Shown piece by piece: positions 1-8,199 of a DNA stretch of 64,000 nt (position 1 is its first letter; every line of letters begins with the position of its first letter). Location: NCBI RefSeq assembly GCF_018736105.1, contig NZ_CP076135.1, positions 2,602,001 to 2,666,000 on the forward strand, given 5' to 3'. The position numbers were made by a program, and so were the translations under genes. Under the pieces are notes generated by a model. The model was given only the letters and a program-made list of their open reading frames with translations. It had not been told where the DNA came from and searched no databases. The stretch comes from Bradyrhizobium sediminis. GTDB lineage: Bacteria > Pseudomonadota > Alphaproteobacteria > Rhizobiales > Xanthobacteraceae.

Positions 1-660
1 CTGCTCGTCACGCTGGCGGGACACGACATCCTGCGCGGCCGTGCGTTGCACAGCCAAATGACCGCGGACGACTATGCGCATGTCATCATCGCCTGCCTGA
101 CCCATGACATCGGTTATGTGCGCGGCCTGTTCAGGGACGACGACGCCGACGGATTCGTGATCGATGCGGCCGGCAGGAAGGTGACCTTGCCGCGCGGTGC
201 ATCGGACGCCGGCCTGATGCCGCACCATGTCGACCGATCGAAGCTCTACGTGATGCGGAGGATCGATGGCATTGCTCCGCTCAACAAGCAACGCATTGTC
301 GACGCGATTGAAGGCACCCGGTTTCCACCCCGGACAGACCAGCAATGGGATGAGGAGGCCTCGATCGTGCGGGCGGCGGACTTCATCGGGCAGCTCGGCG
401 ATCCCAACTACATCAGGAAGGCAAACGCGCTCTACCACGAGTTCGAGGAGGTGGGCATCAATCGCCAGCTCGGTTATGATTCGCCCGCCGACATCGTCAA
501 TCGCTATCCCCAGTTCTATTGGGACAGCGTCGCGCCGCATATTCAGACCGAGATACGCTATCTCAACATGACGTCGAGCGGACGGCAGTGGATCGCTAGC
601 CTGTACAGTAATGTCTTCCGCGCCGAACGGGATATCTCGCTTTCCGGCCCGCAGCGGTAG
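1..660 (+). CDS. HD-domain metal-dependent phosphohydrolase (5' truncated)
   Basis: The reading frame is open from base 1, so the gene starts upstream of the window; the TTG at 46 is only the first possible internal start. An HD-type signature (CLTHDIGY, from about base 106) and further histidines (PHHVDRS) fit a metal-binding HD phosphohydrolase. Family members cleave phosphate esters such as nucleotides. No transmembrane segment is visible in the part present. The C-terminal region is mostly helical and polar with no second recognised domain. The substrate cannot be assigned. The family call is fairly secure; the exact role is not. Confidence 0.7.
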   Translation: MLVTLAGHDILRGRALHSQMTADDYAHVIIACLTHDIGYVRGLFRDDDADGFVIDAAGRKVTLPRGASDAGLMPHHVDRSKLYVMRRIDGIAPLNKQRIVDAIEGTRFPPRTDQQWDEEASIVRAADFIGQLGDPNYIRKANALYHEFEEVGINRQLGYDSPADIVNRYPQFYWDSVAPHIQTEIRYLNMTSSGRQWIASLYSNVFRAERDISLSGPQR

Positions 661-841
661 GCGTCGCCCCGGCGGCCGGCGCTGCGCAACCGCAAGCTGT
701 GACCGGAACATCACACCTGAATGAAATCGTGCAGGGGGATGCCATGCCCGCACCGGCCGGTCACGGATCCGCCCCGATTGGATCGCGCCATGGGCGTGTT
801 GGATTCTGCTTGGGCTTGGGGGCGCGAGTTGGGGATACGAC

Positions 842-1381
842 ATGTTGTCCATCGGCTGTGCCAGAGGTTTGTGGGTCGACGCCAGAACAGGCCGTAACGT
901 TGCCCGGTTGTTGGTGGTCGCTATGGGAGGCGTTCTGCTGGCGGCCTGCGCGCAGTCCTCGGTCGTCAGCAGAAATTCCGAAGGCCTTTCCACCAGCCGG
1001 CAGGCGTCGCTGCCGCACGATCGATCGGCGACGACGAGACGCGTCGCGTCCATCAGGAAGCCTTCCCCGTTCGTTGCGCGCAACGATGCCGCCACCCCGA
1101 GCGCCTCGCACGGGATCGCCAGCTTCTACTCGGAGGGAACGCGAACCGCGAGCGGCGAGAAGTTCGATGCCAGCCAGTTGACCGCCGCTCATCCGACATT
1201 GCCGTTCGGCACCAAGCTGCGCGTGACCAACGTCGCTACCGGGCAAGCCGTGACGGTCCGGGTCAACGATCGCGGTCCCTACGTTCCCGGACGAATCGTC
1301 GACGTCTCCTATTCCGCCGCCGAAACGCTCGGCATGGTCGATGGCGGTCTTGCCAGGGTCAAGCTCGACGTCGTCCAGTAG
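842..1381 (+). CDS. rlpA: RlpA-like double-psi beta-barrel lipoprotein
   Basis: A 179-residue protein. Its N-terminus carries a hydrophobic segment ending in a lipobox (LAAC, Cys at residue 36), so it should be exported and lipid-anchored. Residues about 88-178 form the RlpA double-psi beta-barrel, with the motifs GIASFYSEG, GEKFDAS, LPFGTKLRVTN and VRVNDRGPY. RlpA proteins are septal or tip-located lytic transglycosylases that cut glycan strands lacking stem peptides. No C-terminal SPOR domain is present, so recruitment to denuded septal glycan by that route is not expected. The ATG at 842 gives the lipoprotein signal a long N-region, and a later start is possible. Confidence 0.85.
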   Translation: MLSIGCARGLWVDARTGRNVARLLVVAMGGVLLAACAQSSVVSRNSEGLSTSRQASLPHDRSATTRRVASIRKPSPFVARNDAATPSASHGIASFYSEGTRTASGEKFDASQLTAAHPTLPFGTKLRVTNVATGQAVTVRVNDRGPYVPGRIVDVSYSAAETLGMVDGGLARVKLDVVQ

Positions 1382-1395
1382 CTGACGAAAGCTGC

Positions 1396-1507
1396 TGCTC
1401 CATCCTTCGAGACGCATCGCTTTCGCGATGCTCCTCAGGATGAGGTCTCAGTCCCTCGTGGTGAGGAGCGCGTCTTCGCGCGTCTCGAACCATGAGGCCC
1501 CGCGAGA
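1396..1507. repeat. Dispersed palindromic intergenic repeat, copy 1
   Basis: The segment between two convergent genes has nested inverted repeats: GAGACGCATCGC / GCGATGCTCCTC, then GAGGAGCGCGTC / GCGCGTCTCGAACCATGAGG. The same building blocks (gagacgcg, gctcctca, ctcgaaccatgagg-like) recur near 23.6-23.75 kb. I associate this sequence type with multi-copy intergenic repeats of Bradyrhizobium and Rhodopseudomonas. It could also act as a terminator structure between the convergent genes. Confidence 0.6.
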
Positions 1508-1539
1508 AGTGTACTGGTTTGGCCAAGCTGGAAAACGCT

Positions 1540-2436
1540 TTAGCGCAGCGGCATCGGCGGCCGCAGTACCGGTTCGTCGGTCGAGGCCGCGGCTGGTGGC
1601 GGCGGCGCGACAGGCGCGGCTGCTTGCGGCAACGGCGCTGCTGCGGCCGGCGCTGATGGATAAGCCGGCATCGGCGGCCGCGACGGCGCCGCGGCCGATC
1701 GCAGTGGAGGCGGAGGCGGCGGCGTCTTCGGCCGGACGTTGCGCTCGGGCGTTCTTGTTGCGGAAGTTCGTGTTGCGGGAGTTTGTGTCGCGGAAGTTTT
1801 GGCGACGTCGGAGGCTCGCTGGCTGGCCTTGAGCTGGTCGATGCTGGCCTTGAGCTGCTCGATCTCCTGGCCCATCGCCGCAACGTCGCGCGCCATCGCC
1901 TGCAACTGCGCCGTATCGGCAGCGAGCGCGGCGGCGGCCGGCGCGGCGCTTTCCGCGGGCTGGGCCGGAGCCAACGCTTGCGGAGCTGTCTGATCTGCCG
2001 CGGGTGCCTGAACGGCAGGTGTATCGGCCGGCTCGGCGAGCGCCGTCTGTTCCGGCGGCGGCGATGAACTGGCGGCGAACGGCGGCGTCCAGTTCGAGAT
2101 CATTTGCCCCGCCGCATCGCCGTAGTGCTGCCAGGCGGCGACCGCGAGCCCGCTGCAGAGGGCAAACATGAAGGTCCAGGCCGCGGTTGCCGCCCACCTC
2201 CTGGTCGACGGCCGCCCGGCGGTGTCGGTGGCGCGAAACGTGGTATCGACCGTTGGCGCCGGCGTGGCGGCGGCGGCGCCGGATTCGCTCTGGGGCTGCC
2301 GATCCAGAAGCGGGCTGACGGTGTCGCCGGTGATGTCGGCGAGCACCTTGTCGGCCCATGCGGCGGGGACGACGTCCGGCGCGATCGCAAAGTCGTCGTG
2401 CGGATCGGATTCTCTCGGCTTCAGCGTGGTTTGCAT
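1540..2436 (-). CDS. Ala/Pro-rich single-pass membrane protein with a coiled-coil
   Basis: A 298-residue protein of unknown function. Residues 1-80 are polar. A single hydrophobic segment follows (around RWAATAAWTFMFALCSGLAV, residues 80-100). Next come an Ala/Pro/Glu-rich stretch, a short coiled-coil near residues 150-195 (MARDVAAMGQEIEQLKASID), and a Pro/Ala-rich tail ending in RPPMPLR. The layout suggests an inner-membrane anchor with a periplasmic low-complexity tail. It is convergent with rlpA across the repeat at 1396-1507. I recognise no catalytic domain. The compositional bias makes the reading frame likely but function unassignable. Confidence 0.65.
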   Translation of the reverse strand: MQTTLKPRESDPHDDFAIAPDVVPAAWADKVLADITGDTVSPLLDRQPQSESGAAAATPAPTVDTTFRATDTAGRPSTRRWAATAAWTFMFALCSGLAVAAWQHYGDAAGQMISNWTPPFAASSSPPPEQTALAEPADTPAVQAPAADQTAPQALAPAQPAESAAPAAAALAADTAQLQAMARDVAAMGQEIEQLKASIDQLKASQRASDVAKTSATQTPATRTSATRTPERNVRPKTPPPPPPLRSAAAPSRPPMPAYPSAPAAAAPLPQAAAPVAPPPPAAASTDEPVLRPPMPLR

Positions 2437-2719
2437 GGGCGCTCCGTGCTCGGTCCGGTGTCCCCCGTGGGGTGTCCGGCGGATTCAGGCTACGTCGACG
2501 GTCCTCAGCCCGGCTCCAGAGTCCGGCCCGGTTTGACCAAAGCAAGGCGCCGGGAAGGTGAGGTTGGGGCCGCAGCCCGCGGCGGCGTCGCGGGAACTTG
2601 AGCGGGATGGCCGGCGATCGATGGAACCAGCCCCCGGTTCGGCGGTTTCAGGTAGAGCCGCGAGCCGGACCTGCGGACCCGTTGCCGCGGCTCCGGCCGG
2701 GAAATCAGGGGAGAGCGAG

Positions 2720-2905
2720 ATGATATCCGAGATGCAGATCCACACCATCGCGCGGCAGATGTTCGAGCGGCATGGCTTCGATGCTATCGCCGAAGCCGCC
2801 CGCATGGCCCAGGCTTGCGAGAGCAAGGGCGAGGCGGAGGAAGCCAGGGAGTGGCGTCATATCGAGGACGCCATGAAGATGATGCGGGGACCGCATCAAA
2901 GCTGA
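2720..2905 (+). CDS. Small hypothetical protein (61 aa)
   Basis: I chose the ATG at 2720 because a purine-rich site (AGGGGAGAG, 2707-2715) lies just upstream. The in-frame extension further upstream is Ala/Arg/Pro-rich and looks like read-through non-coding DNA. The product is a small soluble helical protein (IARQMFERHGFDAIAEAARM...) with several charged residues and no signal peptide. The pattern resembles short alphaproteobacterial hypothetical proteins, but I cannot name the family. Confidence 0.55.
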   Translation: MISEMQIHTIARQMFERHGFDAIAEAARMAQACESKGEAEEAREWRHIEDAMKMMRGPHQS

Positions 2906-2922
2906 GGGGATCCGGCGCCCCC

Positions 2923-3156
2923 TCAATGCGGCTTGCCGAGCACGGAGGCGAAGGGCACGGAAAAAATCTCGTCGCCGAGATCGTCGCTGACATGCAGCAC
3001 CCAGCCGCGCCAGTCTTCCGTGGTCGGCGTCGTGATCAGCGACCGCACGATCAGGGCGGCACGCTCACGCGCCTCGGCCAGGTCATCGATCGACGCGCCG
3101 CATTGATCGATCAATGCGCGTTCGGTGTTGGAGCAATGGAAATAGACCTGGGCCAT
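2923..3156 (-). CDS. DUF6894-like small protein (77 aa)
   Basis: A 77-residue protein beginning MAQVYFHCSNTE and containing DDLAEARERAALIVRSLI and WVLHVSDDLGDEIFSVPF. This matches the pattern of the small DUF6894 family common in Bradyrhizobium: an N-terminal beta-strand with aromatic-His, a middle helix, then 'v.V.De.G..if.vpF'. Function is unknown. It is convergent with the 61-residue ORF upstream, and only 17 bases separate the two stop codons. Confidence 0.7.
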   Translation of the reverse strand: MAQVYFHCSNTERALIDQCGASIDDLAEARERAALIVRSLITTPTTEDWRGWVLHVSDDLGDEIFSVPFASVLGKPH

Positions 3157-3363
3157 GTTCCGCCTCCTGCGACAAGTGCAGGTTGCACGAATAGCAGCGC
3201 CAGGGCCGGCGGAAAATTCGGATGGATTCCCTAAGGGGAGTTACGGAGGAGCGGGCGTTTATCGCCGGACCGGCGCCCAAAGGCGCCTTTTTCGGTTCCG
3301 ATCGACACGTTTTCCTGACGCGAACCGGCCCCTACGTCGCTCGAAACCGCTATAGAAGAACGC

Positions 3364-4377
3364 ATGCGTCCGCTACTGCATGCAACGTTGATCAACGGGC
3401 GAACCGGCGATCCGGCGCTCTATCTCGAGACGCTGTTCGAGAAGCGGGCGATCCTGTTCGATCTCGGCGACATCGCGCTATTGCCGCCACGAAAGATTCT
3501 GCGCCTCGAGCACGTGTTGGTGTCGCATGCGCATGTCGATCACTTCATCGGCTTCGATCGGCTGTTGCGGGTGCTGGTCGGCCGCGACAAGCAGATCCAT
3601 CTCTATGGCCCGAACGGTTTTGCCGATCGCGTCCACCACAAGCTGCAGGCCTATCTCTGGAATCTCGTCGATCGCGGCCAGCATGATCTGGTGTTCGTGG
3701 TCACCGAGATCGACGCCTCTCTTGGCACCCGGATGACACGGTTTCGTTTCAAGGCGGGCTTCGCCGCCGAGGCGATGGGGACGGGCCGGATCGACGAAGG
3801 CGTTGTCGTCCGGGATCCGGCTTTCCGGGTCTCGACCGCGGTGCTTGCGCATCGCACCCCGTGCCTGGGATTCGCCGTCCAGGAGCCCGCTCACGTCAAT
3901 ATCTGGAAGACGCGGCTCGCAAGGCTGGGGCTTCCGGTCGGGCACTGGCTGCGCGACCTCAAGCGCGCGGTGATCGAGAACCGGCCGGATGATTTTCCGG
4001 TCCGGATCGGCGCCTCGACGACGGGTTCGGGCGGGCATGAGATGCCGCTCGGCAAGCTTCGGGATGTATTGACGATCACGCCTGGCCAGAAGATCGGTTA
4101 CGTCACCGACGTTGCCGATACCGCGGATAATCGCAAGGCGATCACGGCTCTCGTCGGCAACGCCGACTTGCTGTTCATCGAGGCGGCGTTCGCGCGGGCG
4201 GATGCTGATCTGGCCGCCGATCGCGCCCATCTGACCACCGAGGCGGCCGGACAAATCGCCCGCCAGGCCGGCGTGCGCCGCATCGAGCCGTTCCACTTTT
4301 CCTCCCGTTATCCCGGGCAGGAGGAGCGAATGCTGAACGAGGTGATGGCGGCCTTCGCCGGGCAATCACCGGAATGA
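3364..4377 (+). CDS. Metallo-beta-lactamase-fold hydrolase, RNase Z-like
   Basis: A 337-residue protein with the metal-binding motif HAHVDH at residues 55-60, preceded by LFDLGD. Downstream motifs are TDVADT, LFIEAAF and AHLTTEAAG with PFHFSSRY near the C-terminus, the arrangement seen in RNase Z / ElaC-type enzymes that use two zinc ions. RNase Z trims tRNA 3' trailers, but related paralogues hydrolyse other phosphodiesters. The substrate-binding exosite is not obvious, so I call it RNase Z-like rather than rnz. It stands alone on the plus strand. Confidence 0.8.
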   Translation: MRPLLHATLINGRTGDPALYLETLFEKRAILFDLGDIALLPPRKILRLEHVLVSHAHVDHFIGFDRLLRVLVGRDKQIHLYGPNGFADRVHHKLQAYLWNLVDRGQHDLVFVVTEIDASLGTRMTRFRFKAGFAAEAMGTGRIDEGVVVRDPAFRVSTAVLAHRTPCLGFAVQEPAHVNIWKTRLARLGLPVGHWLRDLKRAVIENRPDDFPVRIGASTTGSGGHEMPLGKLRDVLTITPGQKIGYVTDVADTADNRKAITALVGNADLLFIEAAFARADADLAADRAHLTTEAAGQIARQAGVRRIEPFHFSSRYPGQEERMLNEVMAAFAGQSPE

Positions 4378-4401
4378 GACACGGGCGGCCGGGAGGCCCC
4401 G

Positions 4402-4644
4402 CTACCGCGGCCGGTCCCTGTACAGCATCCACACCGAGACCAGGGCGCTGGCGGTTGCGACCAGGAACAGGCCGGACAACAGCGGGCCCTCGACATCCCA
4501 GCGCAGGAAGCGGGCGAGGTCGTAGAACACGTAGGCGCCGAACGTGAACGCCAGCCCATAAATGTACGGCCTGCCGTCGCGCGCCGCGAGAATCGCGATC
4601 GCCATGACAGTGGCTTCGAGAATGATCGAGATGATCAGCATCAA
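4402..4644 (-). CDS. Small integral membrane protein (80 aa)
   Basis: An 80-residue hydrophobic protein with about three membrane segments: MLIISIILEATVMAIAILAA, YIYGLAFTFGAYVFYDLARF and LLSGLFLVATASALVSVWML. It ends in RDRPR. No catalytic motif is visible and I do not recognise a named family. It is convergent with the RNase Z-like gene, 24 bases apart. Confidence 0.6.
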   Translation of the reverse strand: MMLIISIILEATVMAIAILAARDGRPYIYGLAFTFGAYVFYDLARFLRWDVEGPLLSGLFLVATASALVSVWMLYRDRPR

Positions 4645-4725
4645 TCAATTGTAGCCCGGATGGCGCAAAGCGCAATCCGGGAAACCGCGATTGCGGCAGT
4701 TGCGGTTCCGGATTTACGACAACTC

Positions 4726-4827
4726 GTCATCCTCCGCGAAAGCGGAGGATCCAGTACGCCGCGGCCTCTCGTTTCCATCGCGACCGCCTCTGGAATACTG
4801 GGTCGCCCGGTCAAGCCGGGCGATGAC
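4726..4827. repeat. GTCAT...ATGAC dispersed palindromic repeat, copy 1
   Basis: An approximately 100-base element. Both ends are inverted copies of each other (GTCATC at the left, GATGAC at the right). Each end has its own small hairpin (CCTCCGCgaaaGCGGAGG; GCCCGGTCAAGCCGGGC) followed by CCAGTA / TACTGG. The same architecture recurs at 18122-18209 and, shortened, at 21526-21565. It looks like a non-autonomous miniature repeat (REP/BIME or MITE type). Confidence 0.6.
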
Positions 4828-4867
4828 AGCGTGGGGGATGTGGCGCTCCGCGTGCGCGACAAATGTC

Positions 4868-5480
4868 CGCTGATTCAACTGTCAAACAGCGAGAAGATGT
4901 GCGTCCGCATTCTCGCGGCGCGATACGTCCGAGCTTTGCTTCGATCTTCGCCCTCGAAAAAGAAGAGGGCGCAGGGAAGACCGGGTGCGCGCTGCACCCG
5001 CGGTCCCGTGTGCAATTGTTATTGAGGAAAACGCACACGAGCATACAGGTTCAGCGGAGGCAATCCGGCCTTCCCTGCGCAATGGTTCTACGGCTTATTC
5101 CGAGCTCTCCCTGGTGACCGGGCTTTCTTGCCACCATCATCCGCGGGAAGTTTTGCTTCCCGCGAACTTGACGCCAGCGTCGGGGCGTCAGGACCACACG
5201 TCTTTGCCGTCCGCTCGAGTCACGCTCGTCAGTCGCAACTTCCGCGTCCACCGCATCCCACCGCGCGTTCGTGACGATCGCGACCCGCCCCTCTCATCGG
5301 GTGAGACGGGCGAATTTGTAAGAGTGATTTGCGCGACGTGTTAAGCGATTTATTTTCACTTCCGGGGCTTGACCCGCGTTTCGGAAAATCAGAAGTGATT
5401 TGCCCGTCGGGTTGTTTTGTCGCGGTGGGGTCGCGGGATTTCGCTTGCGCGCGCGGCGACGCAGTTCGCAGTCTGCAAAT
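4868..5480. repeat. Long dispersed intergenic repeat, no credible gene
   Basis: About 600 bases whose small ORFs in every frame look like low-information sequence. Internal palindromes include GCCCTCgaaaaaGAAGAGGGC and CCGCGGGAAGttttgCTTCCCGCG. I recognise stretches (for example around CCACCATCATCCGCGGGAAG) as recurrent in Bradyrhizobium genomes, where they are often annotated as short hypothetical proteins. Boundaries are approximate. It may be a decayed mobile element or a structured non-coding unit. It sits directly upstream of the gene at 5644. Confidence 0.5.
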
Positions 5481-5643
5481 AGCGGTGAAAGCGAAATACC
5501 TCACAAGTCGCGCGAACGCCCGGCGAATTCCGTGGCGGCGTGCGCCGGCCCAGGCCGCAATGTTATCCAAGTTCCCGGCTAATTTTCGCGCATTGGGTCT
5601 ACCGGCTGATTCGGTGGAGGATCGCTTTCGCGGGGGCAAGGCC

Positions 5644-6528
5644 ATGGCATTTTTCAAGCGTGAGCTCAGCCCGGTCGAGCGTTTCGGGAATACGCTGAAG
5701 GAAAAGCAGGTGGCGCGGCAGAAGCTGGCCGATCGGCTCAGCTTGGCCGAAACGGTGGTTGCAGAAAAGCGCGCCGCCGCCGAGCGGCTGGCCGTGGCCG
5801 GAGCCGCCAATGCCAAGCTCGATCGCGCGGAGGCCAACATGCGCGCCGTCGAGGACCACGCCAAGACACTGCGCGCCGCACTGGCGGAATTCGACGAGCA
5901 GATCGCCTCGACCGAGCGCGCATTGGCCGACGCCATAGCGCAGCGCGACCGCGACATGGTGGCGGAGGGGATCGAGGCGATGGCTGCGGCAATCGAGCGG
6001 GCCGCCCCGGGGTTTGGCGCCGGCGCCATGGCACTGGTGGAGGCTGTCACGAAAAGCACGGCGTCGATGCCGGAAGCGACCAGGTTCTCGACCAGTGTGG
6101 AAGCGCTGCGCCGCGAGGTTCTCGCGGCCGCGGACCTGATTTGCTGGGAGCTGCGGTCCGCCGCGGTGCGCACGCGCGCGGGCAACGCCAACGCCGCATT
6201 CCCGGCGCCGGCCGAGGCAGAGCAACCGCCGCTCCCGGAGATCGAGCGGCAATTGATCTACACGCTCAATCCGCTGCTGTGGCGGGAGGGCGGCGAGGTG
6301 CGCCGGGCCGCGGCGTTCGCGCTGGTCGGGCTGCCGAAAGGATTGCTGCCGGTCGCGCTGCGGCATCAGCATGTGGACTATCTGAATGCCCGGCGTGTGC
6401 AGACCCTGATGCACGTTCACGGCAGCGGCCGGTTCCAGGGCGAACCCGATCCCGACGATCCGCAGCTCGTCGATCTCGATCTCCTTGCCGCGGAGGGCAA
6501 AGAGAACGCCGAGGCCAATGTTGCCTGA
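5644..6528 (+). CDS. Coiled-coil hypothetical protein (294 aa)
   Basis: I chose the ATG at 5644 (MAFFKRELSPVERFGNTL) because the longer in-frame extension runs into the repeat at 4868-5480. Residues about 15-110 are a strongly heptad-like coiled coil (LAETVVAEKRAAAERLAVAG and onward). A middle section of Ala-rich helices follows, then a globular C-terminus with IYTLNPLLWREGG, FALVGLPKGLLP and HGSGRFQGEPDPDD. No catalytic motif, signal peptide or membrane segment is visible. The C-terminal end is acidic. I do not recognise the family. The repeat immediately upstream probably sets the promoter context. Confidence 0.6.
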   Translation: MAFFKRELSPVERFGNTLKEKQVARQKLADRLSLAETVVAEKRAAAERLAVAGAANAKLDRAEANMRAVEDHAKTLRAALAEFDEQIASTERALADAIAQRDRDMVAEGIEAMAAAIERAAPGFGAGAMALVEAVTKSTASMPEATRFSTSVEALRREVLAAADLICWELRSAAVRTRAGNANAAFPAPAEAEQPPLPEIERQLIYTLNPLLWREGGEVRRAAAFALVGLPKGLLPVALRHQHVDYLNARRVQTLMHVHGSGRFQGEPDPDDPQLVDLDLLAAEGKENAEANVA

Positions 6529-6647
6529 CAAGGGCGGGGCGTAACGGGCAGGGGTGAATTGCGGAATAGGCCGGCGGAACGAAAGTCGCCATCGTAGATC
6601 TGGATCACGCTGGCGCTAATCCGCCCGGGCCAATCTGCCCTGACGAG

Positions 6648-8129
6648 CTACGTGTACCTACTGCGTCCAGAGGAAAAACGTCTCCGACGCGGTCTTAGGC
6701 CTAGTGCGTCAACGAGCTTAGGCCCAAGATAAGTCGTTAAGCTGTGGTCGCCGGTCATTGGCGTCCCTGTGATGAGACTAGCAATTGCTTGCCCCACAGC
6801 AACCTCCCAGGGCTTTTGCGACCCCGCGAGCATCATGAGAACGTTTCTAACGGATTTGAGGTGCGCGTTTTGACGATCATACTCCGAAGTCTTGAACGCT
6901 TGCATACTTAGACTTTGCGGATGGTTGGGATAGTTGCGCAGCCAAGCCTCAATTTGATTTAACAGCGTATTCCAATTCGTATTGAGAGAAGCCAACACAT
7001 CATCCGAAACGATGAGATTTTCGGCGGTTCCGCAATTCAACCGCATTCGCTTAACGATCGGCTTGTCGTCTATTTCGTAGGGATTGTCGTCGCGATCTCG
7101 TAGAGAGAATGCTTGCGCATTTTCATAGATCGCCCCAGCTATGGCCTCCACTTCATTTTCATATTCGTCGAGACTTTGAATATCGCCGGCCGGGCAAGGC
7201 CAGATTTTCAAACGCCCCGCTGAGGATCGCGCCGCTTGCTGCCAAATGCGTTCGTCATCGTCGCCTTCGACGAGTAGGATGGGCCGCTTATTGAACACGT
7301 TCGAAAGAGGATGAGCGCCAAAGATGGGCAATATGTTGCGTAGGGAATCTCTTATCGCAACGAAGGCGACATCCTGTTTAGCGGGAGAAGCAAAGCCAAT
7401 ATGTGCGTCAATGTTGTCACTCAAGGCGCCCAGAATCGCTGTACTGTGAGTTGCTATAATGACGATTATTCCTTTGCCGCGGATGGCTTCCACCAAAAGT
7501 GCAATCAAGCGTTCCTGCAAATCTGGATGGAGGTGAACATCTGGTTCGTCGAGGAGTAAATATGATGTTTTCTCTGGGTAATTCTCGGAGCTGTATGAGA
7601 AGGCAAGAATTTCAATGGCGAGGCTGATTAGCTCGGACTCCCCGCTGCTCAGTGTCGATGGCGCGCGTTTTTCGTTCGAAATCTTATCTCTGATCTCAAA
7701 TCCTGAGGCTTCCCCGCGTGTGATTTTGACGTTGTCTAGAAGCCCATTGATCAAGTTCAACGTAGTATCAAATGAGAAGTCCAAGTCTTGGCGAGTGGCT
7801 GTATCTTTCTCAATTTTTCTGAGCACCAGTGTTTCTAGTTTGCGAAACTCCGTCACGCTCATTTGACGAAAATTATCGTACCGGTTGCTGCGACGAACGG
7901 TGGGTCCCCAATCAGGATTGCTTGCGATGTTCGTTTCAATGCCGCCAGAGTAAGTTAGCTCTCCGCCGCGCTCTGGCGTGATGTAATTGGCGCTTCCAAT
8001 CCGTGGTAAGCTTTCCTTGTTCTGTTCAAGCAGTCGAAGGATAGTGCTTTTGCCGCTTCCGTTCTTTCCAAGAAGAACATTGATCTTTGCCAGGTTGGTA
8101 AATTGTCTTCCTGCTATTTCGAGGTCCAT
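6648..8129 (-). CDS. OLD-like AAA ATPase with a C-terminal TOPRIM-like nuclease region
   Basis: A 493-residue protein. Its ABC-type ATPase features are Walker A GKNGSGKS (residues 21-28), signature LSSGESE (160-166), Walker B with LLLDEPDVHLH (191-201) and the H-loop ATHS (226-229). A TOPRIM/DUF4435-like part follows, with LLVEGDDDE (285-293), LRDRDD (343-348) and AEN (369-371). OLD-family proteins are ATP-driven DNA nucleases, often in phage defence, but no partner gene (UvrD-type helicase, HNH nuclease or reverse transcriptase) is adjacent. I chose the ATG at 8129 because a GGAG lies 7 bases upstream; an ATG at 8141 is also in frame. Base composition is clearly more AT-rich than the flanks, which suggests acquisition. 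The insertion abuts the nrdJ terminator. Confidence 0.8.
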   Translation of the reverse strand: MDLEIAGRQFTNLAKINVLLGKNGSGKSTILRLLEQNKESLPRIGSANYITPERGGELTYSGGIETNIASNPDWGPTVRRSNRYDNFRQMSVTEFRKLETLVLRKIEKDTATRQDLDFSFDTTLNLINGLLDNVKITRGEASGFEIRDKISNEKRAPSTLSSGESELISLAIEILAFSYSSENYPEKTSYLLLDEPDVHLHPDLQERLIALLVEAIRGKGIIVIIATHSTAILGALSDNIDAHIGFASPAKQDVAFVAIRDSLRNILPIFGAHPLSNVFNKRPILLVEGDDDERIWQQAARSSAGRLKIWPCPAGDIQSLDEYENEVEAIAGAIYENAQAFSLRDRDDNPYEIDDKPIVKRMRLNCGTAENLIVSDDVLASLNTNWNTLLNQIEAWLRNYPNHPQSLSMQAFKTSEYDRQNAHLKSVRNVLMMLAGSQKPWEVAVGQAIASLITGTPMTGDHSLTTYLGPKLVDALGLRPRRRRFSSGRSRYT

Positions 8130-8144
8130 AGCGATCTCCATACA

Positions 8145-8172
8145 GCAAGAGCGGCCCAAGGGCCGCTCTTGC
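8145..8172 (-). terminator. Perfect 13-bp inverted repeat downstream of nrdJ
   Basis: The arms GCAAGAGCGGCCC and GGGCCGCTCTTGC flank a 2-base centre. It lies 27 bases past the nrdJ stop and just before the OLD-like gene start. There is no clear U-run on the minus strand, so it may stop transcription inefficiently, mark an insertion boundary, or insulate the downstream gene. Confidence 0.6.
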
Positions 8173-8199
8173 TTATCATCATAGCCGGTGTGTTCGACC

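Noticed and set aside
5329..5643. N-terminal extension of the coiled-coil gene into the repeat
   Set aside because: The extra codons come from the dispersed repeat and lack protein-like composition; the ATG at 5644 is better.
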